Shown here piece by piece: positions 27,111 to 39,179 of a DNA stretch of 64,000 nucleotides. A program made the position numbers and the translations under genes. This DNA is from Sinonovacula constricta (lineage: Eukaryota > Mollusca > Bivalvia > Cardiida > Solecurtidae), in the NCBI GenBank assembly GCA_007844125.1, contig CM017567.1:33513665-33577664 (forward strand), written 5' to 3'. The stretch's first letter is position 1. Each line of letters opens with the position of its first letter. Under the pieces are notes generated by a model. That model was not told the origin of the DNA and did not search any database. It saw only the letters and a program-made list of their open reading frames with translations.

Positions 27111-28462
27111 TCTTGTAAATACAGATTGTCTTTGACTACCCTAAATACAAACAATAATGACGTTAATGATCCAATCTTAAAATCAATATACAGCACTGCT
27201 TTATAGACATTTCCATGTATAAAAATCTAAACTTAAATTGTCTAAGTGAATGGGTTCGTGATGCCCAATTTCGTTTACGCCAAGGTTAAATAGAAACACT
27301 ATGAGGTTGTTAAATTGATATGTTTACGGGTTTTGGTTGCTATTATGCAAACAACAATCGTTAAAATAATCAAATCTCACTAGTTCGCCGAATACGTATG
27401 TTACAAACAAATAATGGAGGTTCCACCTAGTAAATCTTAACTTAATTCTTTTTCATGCGCTTATTGATATCTTAGTAGTAAGTTCAGAAAGCAAGAGATT
27501 TGGAAATAATGATTGCAGTCAATATTTGCAGTTGCCAGTATTGCTCGATCATGATTGGGTTATTTGATATGTCCATCACCAGTTATGATGGCTGTATCTA
27601 TACACGAGTCATTAACAACTGCAAGCCAGACATATCACAATAAATCATCTACGGTCTACTGTTTATTGACGTTGCTTAGTTACCAAGCTGCGCAATTCTG
27701 CATGAAATGACATAAACAATTTTATTTGGTGGCAAATGATGAGGTTCAAAAAGTATCTGTATGCATTTGAATGAGCAGCAACACTTGTTTAAGACAATCT
27801 GCCGAGTGTTTGAGAGCATACACATTGTTGCTGCGAAATGCATATATTTATATTCTTGTAGTTCGGAGCAGGGGATTTTTACTAGTGTTGCAGGCAATAT
27901 CATAGTTATAATATTTATTTATTAATGGTTCATACCAAGATATTATATTTGATTGCTAGCATATACAAATCATTAGTACACGCTTATAGGGAAACAAGAT
28001 AATGCATGAATACGAAAAAAAAAAACACTACAATTTAGAAAGTATATTATACAAAGCGTTTAAACACCGTATTCTAATTAAAAACCTTTTAAAACAGCTG
28101 AAAAATGAATGTTTATATTTTGTTTACTTAATACAAAATTGTTCCGCATGCACATAAATCACGCATTGTTAAGAGAATTGATTTTAACAGGCAATGTATT
28201 TTAAGATGGCATTGCTATAGTTTAATTTTTCATAGTACGTAAGTTGCTAGATAAGGAACATTTAATATAATTTCACAGTTTTCATTATATTTTACATCTA
28301 ACACGAACCGGCTCTGTAATTTAATGCTAAATTGCCCAAAGTGACATGTGCATGTATTTATACCACAGGATAGACGTTAGATACATTGTTCAATTGTTCA
28401 ACGTTACAAGAAGTACACATGATGCCGTGCGATCTTAAAAAGTAATGGCTGAACATCAGAAA
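27111..28462. other. AT-rich DNA; weak landmark block near 27640
   Basis: ATAAATCATCTACGGTCTACTG near 27641-27662 resembles the module block GATAAATCATC..GCTGACCG. Nothing else recognised. Confidence 0.35.
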
Positions 28463-28473
28463 CCACAATAATG

Positions 28474-28745
28474 GCCGCAATAGCTCATATGGTAGAGCGT
28501 CGGCTTGCGGATCGGGAGGTCGAGGGTTCGAACCCCGGCCGGGTCGAAACAAAGACTTTAAAGTTGGTAGTAGTGGCTTCCCTCCTAACGCTCGGGGCTA
28601 AGGGACAGCATTACGCCTGACTCGTCGGTGACAGTATAATGGACCGGCCGGGTTCAGTCCCTGGGCACCTCATAAGTGCCCCTGTGCTATAATGATAGCA
28701 ATGTCGCTGCACAGTATCGGCAAAAATGTCGGCAAATACAAAATT
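28474..28745 (+). mobile_element. SINE-A retroposon, full length, 11-bp TSD
   Basis: Begins GCCGCAATAGCTCATATGG with pol III A box TAGCTCATATGGTAGAGCG and B box GGTTCGAACCCC. The body is an ACTTTAAAGTTGGTAGTAGT block, a CATTACGCCTGACTCGTCGG block and a GTGCCCCTGTGCTATAATGA block. Perfect direct repeats CCACAATAATG at 28463-28473 and 28746-28756 define the insertion. The head resembles an arginine-type tRNA (loop TTGCGGA), but this is a SINE and not a working tRNA gene. Confidence 0.95.
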
Positions 28746-28756
28746 CCACAATAATG

Positions 28757-29236
28757 ACAAATTTAATATTGTTATGTATTTTCTTTCTGATTATCACAAC
28801 CTATCAATCTTACAATAAATATCAATGATTAGATGTGTGCTTTTAAAAGCTTTCTTTCTTTCTAACACTAATGTATATAGTGAGGTAAAAAAACACTACA
28901 GTCTCTGGTAACATAAAAATGTCTATGCTCAACCGTGATAGAATCATTTAAGACAAATAAACTTAATAAAAAGAAGGTGGTTTATATGCTTTCCAGACAT
29001 CAAATGTCGATCATTTAGTTAATGTCGTATTCTAATGCTTTTGGCTATGTATTTATTTTCTCTATACCTATGCAGCAGGTAATCAGTTTTTACATTCGAA
29101 AACACATTCGTGTTTGAAAAAATCTCTATATGTCTTTCTGAAGTTAGAATCACGTCATATTTATATATTATCATTCACCTAACTAAGACAACTATTTACC
29201 ATTTTCCCTAGATAGTTGATAAAATTACTTTCAGTT

Positions 29237-29239
<3 letters not shown>
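28757..29239. other. AT-rich DNA without recognised feature
   Basis: Nothing recognised. Confidence 0.5.
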
Positions 29240-29309
<70 letters not shown>

Positions 29310-29355
29310 CACGCACACGCACGCACGCACGCACGCTTGCACACACGCACGCACG

Positions 29356-29396
<41 letters not shown>

Positions 29397-29410
29397 CACA
29401 CACACACACA
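29240..29410. repeat. Compound (CA)n/(GCAC)n microsatellite
   Basis: A CA tract, then GCAC repeats with one GCTTGC interruption, then CA again. The mirrored composition makes a nearly symmetrical array. Open frames of Cys-Val and His-Thr are artefacts. Confidence 0.96.
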
Positions 29411-30364
29411 AACACCACATACACACTTATAATTATGTAATTCTTAGCTAGAAAATGCGAATGTGATTCCATCATCGCAGTTGTTTTACATTTGAAACAT
29501 TCAGTAAACAAAACACATGGCCAATGCACAAATATTAAGAGACAATTTGAAATATTCAATTATGGTAAATTATCTTATTCATAAATACAAGTTATGTATG
29601 ATTGTCCTTCACACTTCAGTAGAAATTGCTATATTTGCAGAAATGTGTTAAATACATTGTAAATACAAATAATGAATGTACATCTCGTTCAAAATGATTA
29701 TGCTTGTAAATTTTAAAGCATTGCTAACTCCGATCGATAAAAGATATTTGGAGCTCATAGCAGTTTCTAAAGTGCATTACTATATCGCATATACCGACTT
29801 ACTTTTTACGTTTATTATTTCTAAAATTTATATACTGATCTATGCCGTCTATTTTAAAAATGGGCGATAACGGAAGCATTGGATTGGCTGATTTTCTTAT
29901 CTGTATCTTGCTCAGTAACAGTATTGCAAAAAAAGACTTATCTTTTTAATGCGAAGATTACACCAGCTTACTTACAGGGTCGTGACGGTAGAATGGATTG
30001 GCCCTTGACATGAAGGACTGTCATTAAGAGACATAACACAAACCGGAAATGCCCTTGTACTTTTTGAAACAGAGAGTATAAATACAACTTGTTGCCTATA
30101 AAAATATAGTCCAGATGGACGCTTTCATTTTGAAAGATCAATCTTTATTACGCTTCTTCAGAAAAAAACAGTATTGGTTTTGCGACTCTACTTAGTCTAC
30201 CTTGTAAATTTTATCCAGAAAAGGCAACAATTGCCCTTCTCATTAGCATGTCTTGATACGTAGCGCATTATTCATAAATCTACTTATGCTTGTCTCGTAA
30301 GACAAAAAAAACCCAGCGCTTAGCAGGTTTGATGTTTTCTCTATAATCAAATAACTGAGACTTA
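29411..30364. other. AT-rich DNA without recognised feature
   Basis: Nothing recognised. Confidence 0.5.
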
Positions 30365-30550
30365 AAGCCCATAAATAACGCATGAGGTTGAAAAGTTAAT
30401 TGCTTCCTAGATTAATTCAGTCGTCCTTCCGTCAGCTGTCACAAGCAATGACGTATCCCGACGATATACCGTCACCGGCTAAAGGCATATTTGTATGGCT
30501 TTGTTCCAACATTTCAGTATACTGCATACAAATCGGTCCTTAAAAGAAAA
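30365..30550 (+). repeat. Landmark module M3, diverged
   Basis: AAAAGTTAATTGCTTCCTAGATTAATTCAG-like block (30390-30420) followed by CCGTCAGCTGTCAC and an ACTGCATACAAATCGGT block, in the order seen at 44645. No GGCGCC motif found downstream. Confidence 0.4.
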
Positions 30551-32260
30551 TTCCTAGAAATCAACTTGGTGTTTATTAACACAACTTTGAAAAGTGTATT
30601 TTTTAAATCGATGACACAACTTATAATGGCAGACCATGTATTTGCCATTACTAAAGGGTTAGCGTATATTGCTTGGAATGGATCATAGCGCTTCATTTAG
30701 CAAACGTGAAGCAATACAAATCGCTACTAAGGAACCGAAACATTTATACTGAGATAATTTACAGCAGTGTAGTTTTGTTATTGGCGTACACATAAACCAA
30801 GAGTTTTGGCTTTAATTTCTTAGTGCAATAATACTTTATTAGTGAATAAGCACTATACCAATACATACAAGATTTCTAGGATGACAATATTCATGAACCT
30901 ATGACCGTTGCGGACAAAGGACTGACTGCTTTTTTAAACTATGGTACACATTTAGTAAAGACATATTTACAAACGTCAAAAACATATACGATTTACTTTC
31001 ACGTTGCAAATTATTGTGTTCTTATGTTTGTCCCTCGTTGCTTTTATCACAATTGTTACATTGTATATATCACAGAAGTGTCCTGAAAACGAATACATTT
31101 TATAATTTTAAATTGTACAATAATTAGTAATTAATAAGTGCTAATATACACCTTTATGGTTCGGGTCAGGGGCTGTACTTAGTAACAAGCTTGACCCAGC
31201 AAGTTTGCCTTCTGTTATTACGCACATTTGTCTTTAATATTTTAGGGATAAATCTTGCAAGCCAACTATTACGGTTGAACAGATATTCAATTCATGCCTT
31301 CGGTGTATTATAATTCGGACTAAATTCACCGGAAATATAATACTTAAATCCATTTCAGAAGAGCTTTTGCCAACAGGTTATTTATGAAACCAGTATTTCT
31401 AGACATACGAATCAACTGATTCGCTTACGTATGATTTTGCATGTATTTAAATGTGTGAATTGTTATTATGCAAAACAAAACGGGAGCTGTATTTTTGTTA
31501 CACGCATATGTCACATACACAAAAATCGGTACTAAAAGCTTAAAATACAGGGAGGCAATTTCCACTATTTATATTGTATATCATTGTTATTTGTTTTTGT
31601 TTTTATAATTCGAGTAAAAACATTCATGTATAACATGTTATGACTTATTGGTACATGTACATGGTTAGCGGTTGTACACAAATGTTTCATGCTACACATG
31701 TTGTCTTAACTCTGTTTTTCTCAGCTATATAATCAGTAATAGTGTTTTAAAGTCGCAATGGACAAGATTCCAGTATGTCTAAAACACACCAATGTAAATC
31801 CCTGTGTCACTTTGGTGCATTTTTTCCAACCTTACAATCAAAAATGAAACCGTTTCGGCCAATAAAGCCAGTAATCTTGAGTTTGAGATGAAGATAAACA
31901 TTAATTAGACAATAAAAACCAAAGATAAAACGTACGAAACTAAAGGAAACAGATAACATGTCAACAACATTTGTATTTCAAACAGCTTGTACCCAAAATA
32001 AAAACAATCATACTTTAAGTTTGAACAAAGGCTATTGATAAGAAAACGTGTAAATTGTCATTTTTTTAAACGGCAGGATCCCCGCATTCTAGAAATTATT
32101 ATATATCATCTGGTCGTACGGCCCGGTGTAGATAAAATACTGAAAGAGCAAACTTAATTTTCTTACATTACGTTTTTGTTATGTATAAACATATATAATT
32201 ATTTTGGATTTCAAGCAACAAAACAACAACAAATAATCTAACATAAGTAATCGTGATGCG
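30551..32260. other. AT-rich DNA without recognised feature
   Basis: Short open frames at 30491-30688 and 30901-31086 are unrecognised. Nothing else seen. Confidence 0.45.
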
Positions 32261-32263
32261 TAA

Positions 32264-32529
32264 GGCTGCATTTCATCTTACACAAATGTAAATCATAGGT
32301 TCGCGTTTCTTTTTCTCTTAAGACTGGTTTTCTTTCTTAAAAGCGTTTCATTAATATTTCGGATATCGAGCTTGGAGCCACATCGCTCTTAAATTTTAAT
32401 AGTGCTTTTGGTCGATTTGCAACCAATCACACTTACGACAGTTTGTTGAAACGCACTTAGGAGTGATCGTAAGATTGAAAATGAGGAACGTGTATTAATC
32501 GATCTTAAAATTTACTATGAAACGCATCC
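32264..32529. mobile_element. Short inverted-terminal-repeat element (MITE-like), copy 2
   Basis: The ends GGCTGCATTTCAT and ATGAAACGCATCC are inverted copies, bounded by TAA at 32261-32263 and 32530-32532. Its interior block CACACTTACGACAGTTTGTT at 32430-32449 is the reverse complement of the block in the 24219 element. A 3-bp TAA duplication with GG..CC ends would suit PIF/Harbinger-derived MITEs, but the other copy shows no such duplication. Confidence 0.72.
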
Positions 32530-32532
32530 TAA

Positions 32533-33299
32533 GTTTTCTGCTTGTGTTTGTAGTTTCTTTGCTAAATAATCATATTTAAATAATCATTAACACATCTTGG
32601 TGATATATTTCTATAGGTATTATCTAGTATCAAGCCGACAGGGTATAAATAGAAAAACAAATTAAGAATCTATAAGTTATGTTAATTATTAAACACCTTG
32701 ATAGTAATCATAAAATGCGACATATTATCACCTTGTTAGATTAAAGCAGTTTTGTTATGTATTATTTTATCAAACGGACGACAGACTGTCTCCGGCAAAA
32801 TGCCCAATACACCTAAAATGCAATGATATTAAATAAACTCTATCCATTTTATAACAAAACAAAGAAATAAAAATGCTGCATTTAATAAAACGTTTCAGGA
32901 AATAATTCTTCTTTAGATATGCTGTTTTTTATTTGTTAGTGTGAGGCTTTAATGTTTTGTATTATGAATTTTTAATCAGTTTTAAGAACAAAATTAATGA
33001 TTGATAAAAATGTTTAGATATCACATTTTTTAACAACAAAATTAAAAAATATATATATACATTACAATACTGCCGTTCTCTGGTTAAATTGTAATAAATT
33101 TTAAAATTAATGTTTGGATTAGTTATAATAGAAATTTAAGCTGTTATTTATCCAAACAATTTGTAAACCTGATGCTTTAAAACATTTGTTCGAGTGGTTG
33201 TATATACTGAATAGGAAAAGATTACAAAGTATTTGAGGTTTGTACTGATCATTCAGTAACAATCGTCAAGTGACGTTCCCTATACTCTTTGGAAAAGCA
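32533..33299. other. AT-rich DNA without recognised feature
   Basis: Nothing recognised. Confidence 0.5.
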
Positions 33300-33789
33300 G
33301 CGCGGAATTTAGAAAAAAGTATTAAAACAATAAGGACACCTCGGATAATTTAATAATCATCTCTCGGATGTATGAAGGTAGTCGGATCACCTCGGCGATT
33401 TCCCTAAACGGGACTACTTTTGTGACAGACGTCAAAATAAAGATGGCAGCTCTGCTCACTACAGTGTGATGCCTGGAAAACTTCAATTTGTGGAGGCTTC
33501 AAATTTCAACAATCCAATTTTAATTTACCCCGCGCAGCAGACACGCAGCTGTCAAACGAGGCATTGTTTATGTTTTGTGCGAACTACATTAGGCATATTC
33601 TTCTTCCGACTACAGGCGAACAAAAAGATCGTGGTTTCAGTAAGTATCATTGCACCAGATACATCCGAGGGATGGCTGTCTCGCGGACGGAATTACCCGA
33701 TAAGTTCAGAATTAGTATCACAAGTCTACATAGCCTTTATGAACACACCCTGTGTAAAACGCCAGTTTAAAAAAAGCAAAATATGCTAA
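33300..33789 (+). other. GC-richer patch with overlapping open frames; possible exon or promoter
   Basis: After AAGATGGCAGCTCTGCTC at 33440 two frames stay open together. One runs 33466-33789 (107 codons) and the other about 33440-33770. The patch also holds an acceptor-like TTCTTCCGACTACAG ending at 33615, a donor-like TCA|GTAAGTAT at 33640, and a paired CACCTCGG motif near 33340 and 33390. The composition stands out from its surroundings, but no product was recognised and the true frame cannot be chosen. Confidence 0.25.
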
Positions 33790-34369
33790 CATTTAATAAG
33801 TTTCATTGTAATAACTCGCTTTTAGATATGATAAACGTCTGAATTCGGCCTTTAAAACACTTGGTTTCATATTCTGAATAGTACTGCAAATCATTATTGG
33901 CTTCTTTGATCTACTAGGCGGTCAGTAATTTAGATTGCATCCATACATTAGAAATAAGAAAGATATGCTGCGGACACCAACTTGGAGGCAGAAATTTTTT
34001 GAACCGGTTAATATCAAGGATCGTCCGTGTTCGTCTGTAATGTGTATATAAATAACTTTTTATCTAGATATTAGGCCTCCATTTAAAGAGTATGGTATTT
34101 TTGTAAATTTAAATATCAACACTGTCTTGTAACAGTAGGCTTTAATATTATAGACCATACACTTTGAGAAAATATCTAGTGTGTGTATCTACTACATTTA
34201 TTTGTTGGCCAAGTAAGTATTATTTTTCTATTTATCAAAGAAATTCAGACAGCTATGTCAATGTTAAGCATTTAAAATTCATGTAACAACACTTTTATTT
34301 ATTTCTGCACTGAACGCAGAGCTCTTATCAGCACGGGTGTTTTGCTTTACATTGTGTTTTTTGAAACCA

Positions 34370-34560
34370 TCGAGGAGCCGTTAATACCGCGTGATGACAA
34401 AGAGGTAATTGCTTTTGTAACTGATACGATTGATTCGCGCGCCCATCCTTTGATCAAGATCATCAACTGTGAAATAGCACACTGAAGCGCATTTATCACG
34501 CTGGTATTTACTGCATACGCATATTAGTTATCAGAGTAAATAATGAATGCAGAAATATTA
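34370..34560 (+). repeat. Landmark module M4, diverged
   Basis: TTAATACCGCG..GACAAAGAGGTAATTGCTTTTG (34381-34416) then TTTACTGCATACGCATATTAG near 34507 match the first half of the 44645 module. Confidence 0.5.
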
Positions 34561-35399
34561 AACTTTAAGATTTCCAGACATAACAATTGTATTATATGCC
34601 TTTAAAGCTTATCCGTTAACATTTTATGGGCTATTAAGCAGTGTTCTAGTCAGTTAATTGAGATTGAGAGATCATACCAATTACCATCGTGGAAGTGATA
34701 GGAATAGGATAGAAAAGTGCATAACGACGTCGTTCGTAGTATCAATAAAACTGTGTTGCAGAACACATTAACATAGTTTCGTTGTTACAAGTATTGCATG
34801 CAATACATTCTCCGGGTTGTAACATTGCAATGCTATTGCAATCGTGGATAGCGTGGGCTCTTTTGATGCATTCCCATGTTAACAAAGAACGTAAATAGAG
34901 TACATCAAAAGGACACGAAGAATAGGTGTATTTAATGTGCTTTCTGCTGACGACTCCTTTGCAACGGTTTTTTACCCAATAAATATATTGTTAGTTTTCA
35001 AAACACGATTTTGTTGATTTTGCGTAATATATACAAAAAGCGCATGGATACAAGCTTGCATACACAATCGTTTTTTATTGCATACCTCATTATCGCATGA
35101 TATGCTTCATTGTATGAGTTACTGTGTTTATAGATGGCTTTTCAATACATATTAATTCTAAATAAAGCAGCTAACTCAACCAATTTGACAACTGTCAGCC
35201 GTTTTAGAATTACGGTTGATTACACCACCAGATAAACACCAGACTATACCTAGAGGCGTCTTGTCGAATTGGAATGTTTAAGAAACAATACAAAACGCAG
35301 ACATAAAACCCATCATTGCAGTACATATACACAACTAGAAATCGGCGTCATTGGTTGCTGGACAATTTTACACCCTCCATGAAATCCGGATAATTTTGG
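34561..35399. other. AT-rich DNA without recognised feature
   Basis: Nothing recognised. The stretch 33790-34369 is likewise featureless. Confidence 0.45.
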
Positions 35400-35640
35400 T
35401 TCAGCCATTGTTTATAGTAAAGGGCTAATTCCTTTTGTAATTAATTTACTCGTTCAATTCCTCATTCGATAAATCATCGAATGCTGACCGTTTAATGGTG
35501 ACGATTAGTCGCCGCACTATAATGTTCTGCATACTAATTGGTTATCCCAAGCAAAGATCAAGGAAAGCTACGATGTTGAAAATGTCGTATCTTTTAGGGG
35601 CTGTCTGCGAAATAGCATATTAACCTTAAGGCTAAATAGA
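35400..35640 (+). repeat. Landmark module M5
   Basis: AGGGCTAATTCCTTTTGTAATTAATTTA, GATAAATCATCGAATGCTGACCG, CTGCATACTAATTGGTTATCC and GGAAAGCTACGATGTTGAAAA follow one another as in the 44645 module. The GGCGCC part of this module appears to be the one at 39325, displaced by the insertions between 37.0 and 38.6 kb. Confidence 0.6.
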
Positions 35641-37089
35641 ATGCGTATTGTAAGTGTACCAGTAGACGGTATTAAGTATGAACGCCGACATAAAGAGACC
35701 ATATAAATTGATTCTATCTTTGTCCTTGCTTTTTATAGTATTGTTTATTAACCCCCGACTTAACAAATTTTGTTGATGCTAGTGCTTTACCTATTGCAGT
35801 AGCGACAATTTAAGTCGACAATATTATTGTTGTAATAAAACTATTAACTCCATTCATCTTGCATATCTTTTATTGAAAGTATTGTCTCCAACTTAGACAG
35901 AAGGCTTGAAAAACACATTAAAACATGCAAATACGATAATATACAACAATACAATAACACATATTTTCCCTCGTGTGCAGTGGGGCAGTCTAGTACGATC
36001 AAAAGTACCTAATTTAAGAATAAGTGTGCCTTGCAGTAATTTTCCTTTATTTGCGCAGTGAAGGCATAAACTTGTTCCTACTTTGAAGTAAAATTGTCAA
36101 CATTGATCCAACTTATATAAATGCAGGTTTAAATTTATTCCGTGCTGACGCAGTAAGACTCCATAAAACCACATCATAGAGGCTTTCACTTTAACGTCAC
36201 GCTATCTTGACGATATTAGAATAATCCTTTCTTTTCGCAAATGATCCATCTGATTTACCCGCCAGAACTTACCCTTAATAAAGCAAATAACTGACATTTT
36301 AATGCAACATTTCTAGACATTGAGATCGCTATTTCCAATGACAACGTCTCTACTAAAATCTATGACAAGAGATATGATTTCAACTTTAGTATTGAGAATT
36401 ATCCATACCTTGACGATGATTCACCTAGTGCTATCTCCTATGGTATTTACATATCACAACTTACAGGGTTTGCATGAGTTTGTACTAAAGTAAAAGATTT
36501 CAATGCTAGAAACTTTTTTTTACCTTTAATCTGTTACAGAAAGGCTTTCGTTTAAAAAAAAATAAGAAAGGCGTTTTCAAATTCTTTCACTGCAATGAGA
36601 TTATTGCTTCTTAGTATAATAGCAGTTTGAAACACTAATGCAGAAAGGGATAGGCCATCCTACATTTTATGGACATGTTTTATACAAATTAAAAAAAATG
36701 AAGGGTCTCAATCATTTTTTTGACCATTTTACAAAACTTATCAGAAAATCCGGGAATTTTTCATTGTACTGCATTGCTTGCAATTGACCCATTTACAGTC
36801 AAGAACTTGGTTTTAAATTACACGATGACCGGACCGTCCGGTTGTTGAGACTATATGGAAACAGTGACTTAAAGCCATAATTGGACAGTAACTGTTGAGA
36901 TTTCTTGTCTCTTCATGTCTCCAGTTCTGCCCTTTATAGATGGGACAACTTGAGCAGTCTCCATGCCCTTTACGTGCGATTGCTCAGTAGGTATAACATC
37001 GGGATTTTTTGAACCTTTATTAAATAATATGCCAACTGCGGATGAATCCTCGGCTTTTGATGATATGTTAAAACTCATTACCTATTAAC
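35641..37089. other. AT-rich DNA without recognised feature
   Basis: Nothing recognised apart from short open frames. Confidence 0.5.
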
Positions 37090-37720
37090 TCTTAACAATA
37101 CTACATTTTATTTTATTGGTTTGGCTTGTTTTCTAAAATTCGATGATTTCTTTCGTATTTTTTACATTTTACTTTTGACACTTTTGACAAATGACGTCGT
37201 GGCATTGTATGACGTCGTTAAATTGTTTTTATTTTATATCAGCGCTTGAGCTGTTTTATTTCAAACTACTCTCTCATTTGGAATTTTAAGGTTGCCGAGG
37301 CTTTTAACTACTGTACATAATCTCCATATGTTGATAGTTTAATAAATTACTAGATATTTTGTATGTTTATAAGTACATTGTATCTGTTTTAACTCCTAAT
37401 GCAGTTGCTTACTTTTAGTTGTTTCACTTTGACGGGATATTTTATTTACACTGTTTGTTTAATAGAAAAACCTTTAGGAAGTGTGAGGTTGGAGCGCTAA
37501 ACAAAACCAGGTTTAAGCACCCCAGATGGTCCTTTTGCCGACTGACCGTTCCAAGACGGTAGCTAATGTTTTTCTTTTATTTTTGGTTGTTATGTCTCGC
37601 CTCTGTGTGTTGGTCAAATTTACATTGACCCTGTTTGCCTTTGTCTAGAGGTAGATTAAATTTAAATAGCTGTGGAAATTTAATTTTGATATGACCATTT
37701 CTTATTTATCTACTTTATGG
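37090..37720 (+). repeat. DHL family, copy 6 (type I), long copy
   Basis: Aligns over its whole length with 62945-63625. In order: near-CRE motifs TGACGTCG at 37193 and 37210; CAAACTACTCTCTCATTTGG near 37262; the TTTACACTGTTTG block; AAACCAGGTTTAAGCACCCC; hairpin 1 (37523-37544, two mismatches); hairpin 2 (37545-37560, ACCGT/ACGGT); and an ATG at 37592 reading MSRLCVLVKFTLTLFAFV then TAG. The stop falls exactly at the exon end used by the best copy (TCTAGAG|GTAGATT against TCTACAG|GTAGATT), so one base change would account for it. Confidence 0.8.
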
Positions 37721-38329
37721 GTTATTCAGTTAAAACAATAAATACGAAAACATACAAATGGTGTAAGCTATTCTTTGATAAGTACAAGGGAGGTAATTTG
37801 GCTAAGAGTGAGAGTAATAAAATAAACCAACTTCTTCTTTTCATATTATTATTCATATAACTAAACATGTTTGAAATAAAATTAGCTATGGTAATGCATA
37901 CAATGCATGGTGTTTCCTTGTAATGAATTCTGCTAATTATGTACAATAAAGTTAAACATTTCGACGCGGCGCTGTTTTGTACAGCCAAAAACTTAAAGAT
38001 CACGCGGTAAAACAGGTGTCTTTTATTGGTCATAAAGATGGATACAGAATATTAATGTTACATGTCAAAGTGTTTTCCTAGTCTTGTTTATTTCGAAGTG
38101 ATGCATTGCCTGCACATAATGATGCAACCTTTCCCAAAGTTTGCGATACTGCAATATTCTGCAATACTACAGTTGTTCTGCATAAATACAACATAAAAAC
38201 CTTAAGTCCAATGTCCATCAACGGAAATACACGTAACAATTCTTATAGGATGAATTAAATGACAACATTTACACTCACAGGGAGATTTTTTACGACCGCC
38301 ACACTGCACAAGCAACACTGTTGTGATTA
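37721..38329. other. No supported gene
   Basis: Lies between two leader copies in opposite orientation. Minus-strand frames at 37722-38033 are unrecognised. Confidence 0.4.
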
Positions 38330-38530
38330 TGAATAAGAATATATGACGAAGTCTTATGAGCATTGTAACATATACCAGACCCTGAAAAGGCACAGAACAG
38401 AGATATTCATATGTAAGCCAAAGGTAAAAGAAAGAATGAATCCGCGATGAGACATAACAAATGGTTGAAACCCTGCTGTTAACGCATTGGAAAGGTCAGT
38501 CTGCAAATCGGAACGATTTAATAGATTGAC
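38202..38530 (-). repeat. DHL family, copy 7 (type II), with open 33-codon frame
   Basis: Minus strand: remnant of the leader core near 38490-38510 (GACTGACCTTTCC), then an ATG at 38455 and a 33-residue frame MSHRGFILSFTFG... ending QCS-stop at 38354. It has the same length and ending as the 23078 copy. A second frame continues downstream as MLIRLRHIFLFIITTVLLVQC, then a Cys-rich string (SPCECKCCHL) to 38202. That looks like a signal peptide followed by a Cys-rich N-terminal cap, but it ends at a stop. Confidence 0.68.
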
Positions 38531-39179
38531 GTTTTCTAAAACGTGTAATGACGTCGTTAATGGCGTAATTAAAAAATAATAAATAATACTTGAATTAGAA
38601 AAAAAAATGAGGAACCAATGTCTCATGTCCATCAAAGAAAAATTCACGTAACAATCCGTATTGAATGAATTAAAATTCTTTTCGGTTCATCATTATCGGT
38701 AGGTTACATTAGTAAATCAACTGAGGTCTAAGTTAATCATTGTATTAACTAAGTTATTTTCCAAACACAATACACAACAACATGTTTAAGCAGTATTCGA
38801 ATGCAAGCTCATTTGACACGAGGGGAAGTTTAATGACCGAACTTTATTGTACTTCTTCGTGCGTTGCAAGACCAATTGATGTTTGTATCCGAGTGATTTA
38901 GCCATTATATTTTTTCTTGGATTAAAGAACAAACACATGCTTTGTTAATAAATGCAATGAATGGTCAAAGTTATGTTAAAATACGACATTGTTAAAATTG
39001 TTTTTTTTTTTAATAGCGAAGCTTAAATTTTGACAACAATTGAACAATTTATTGGAGTTATTCAGTAAGTAGTTTCTAACAGCATTATTATCACAGTGAA
39101 ATATTTTTTTCACTGCTAATTCTAAATTGCACCTCATATAAACTGCTGGAAATATGCATAGCTCATCCATGCTTATTCC
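38531..39179. other. AT-rich DNA without recognised feature
   Basis: Nothing recognised. Confidence 0.5.

Noticed and set aside
28474..28546. tRNA-like cloverleaf with A and B boxes (also in the SINE-A copies at 45982 and 49275)
   Set aside because: Each is fused to the same SINE body and flanked by target-site duplications, and the anticodon stem has mismatches. It is a SINE head, not a tRNA gene.
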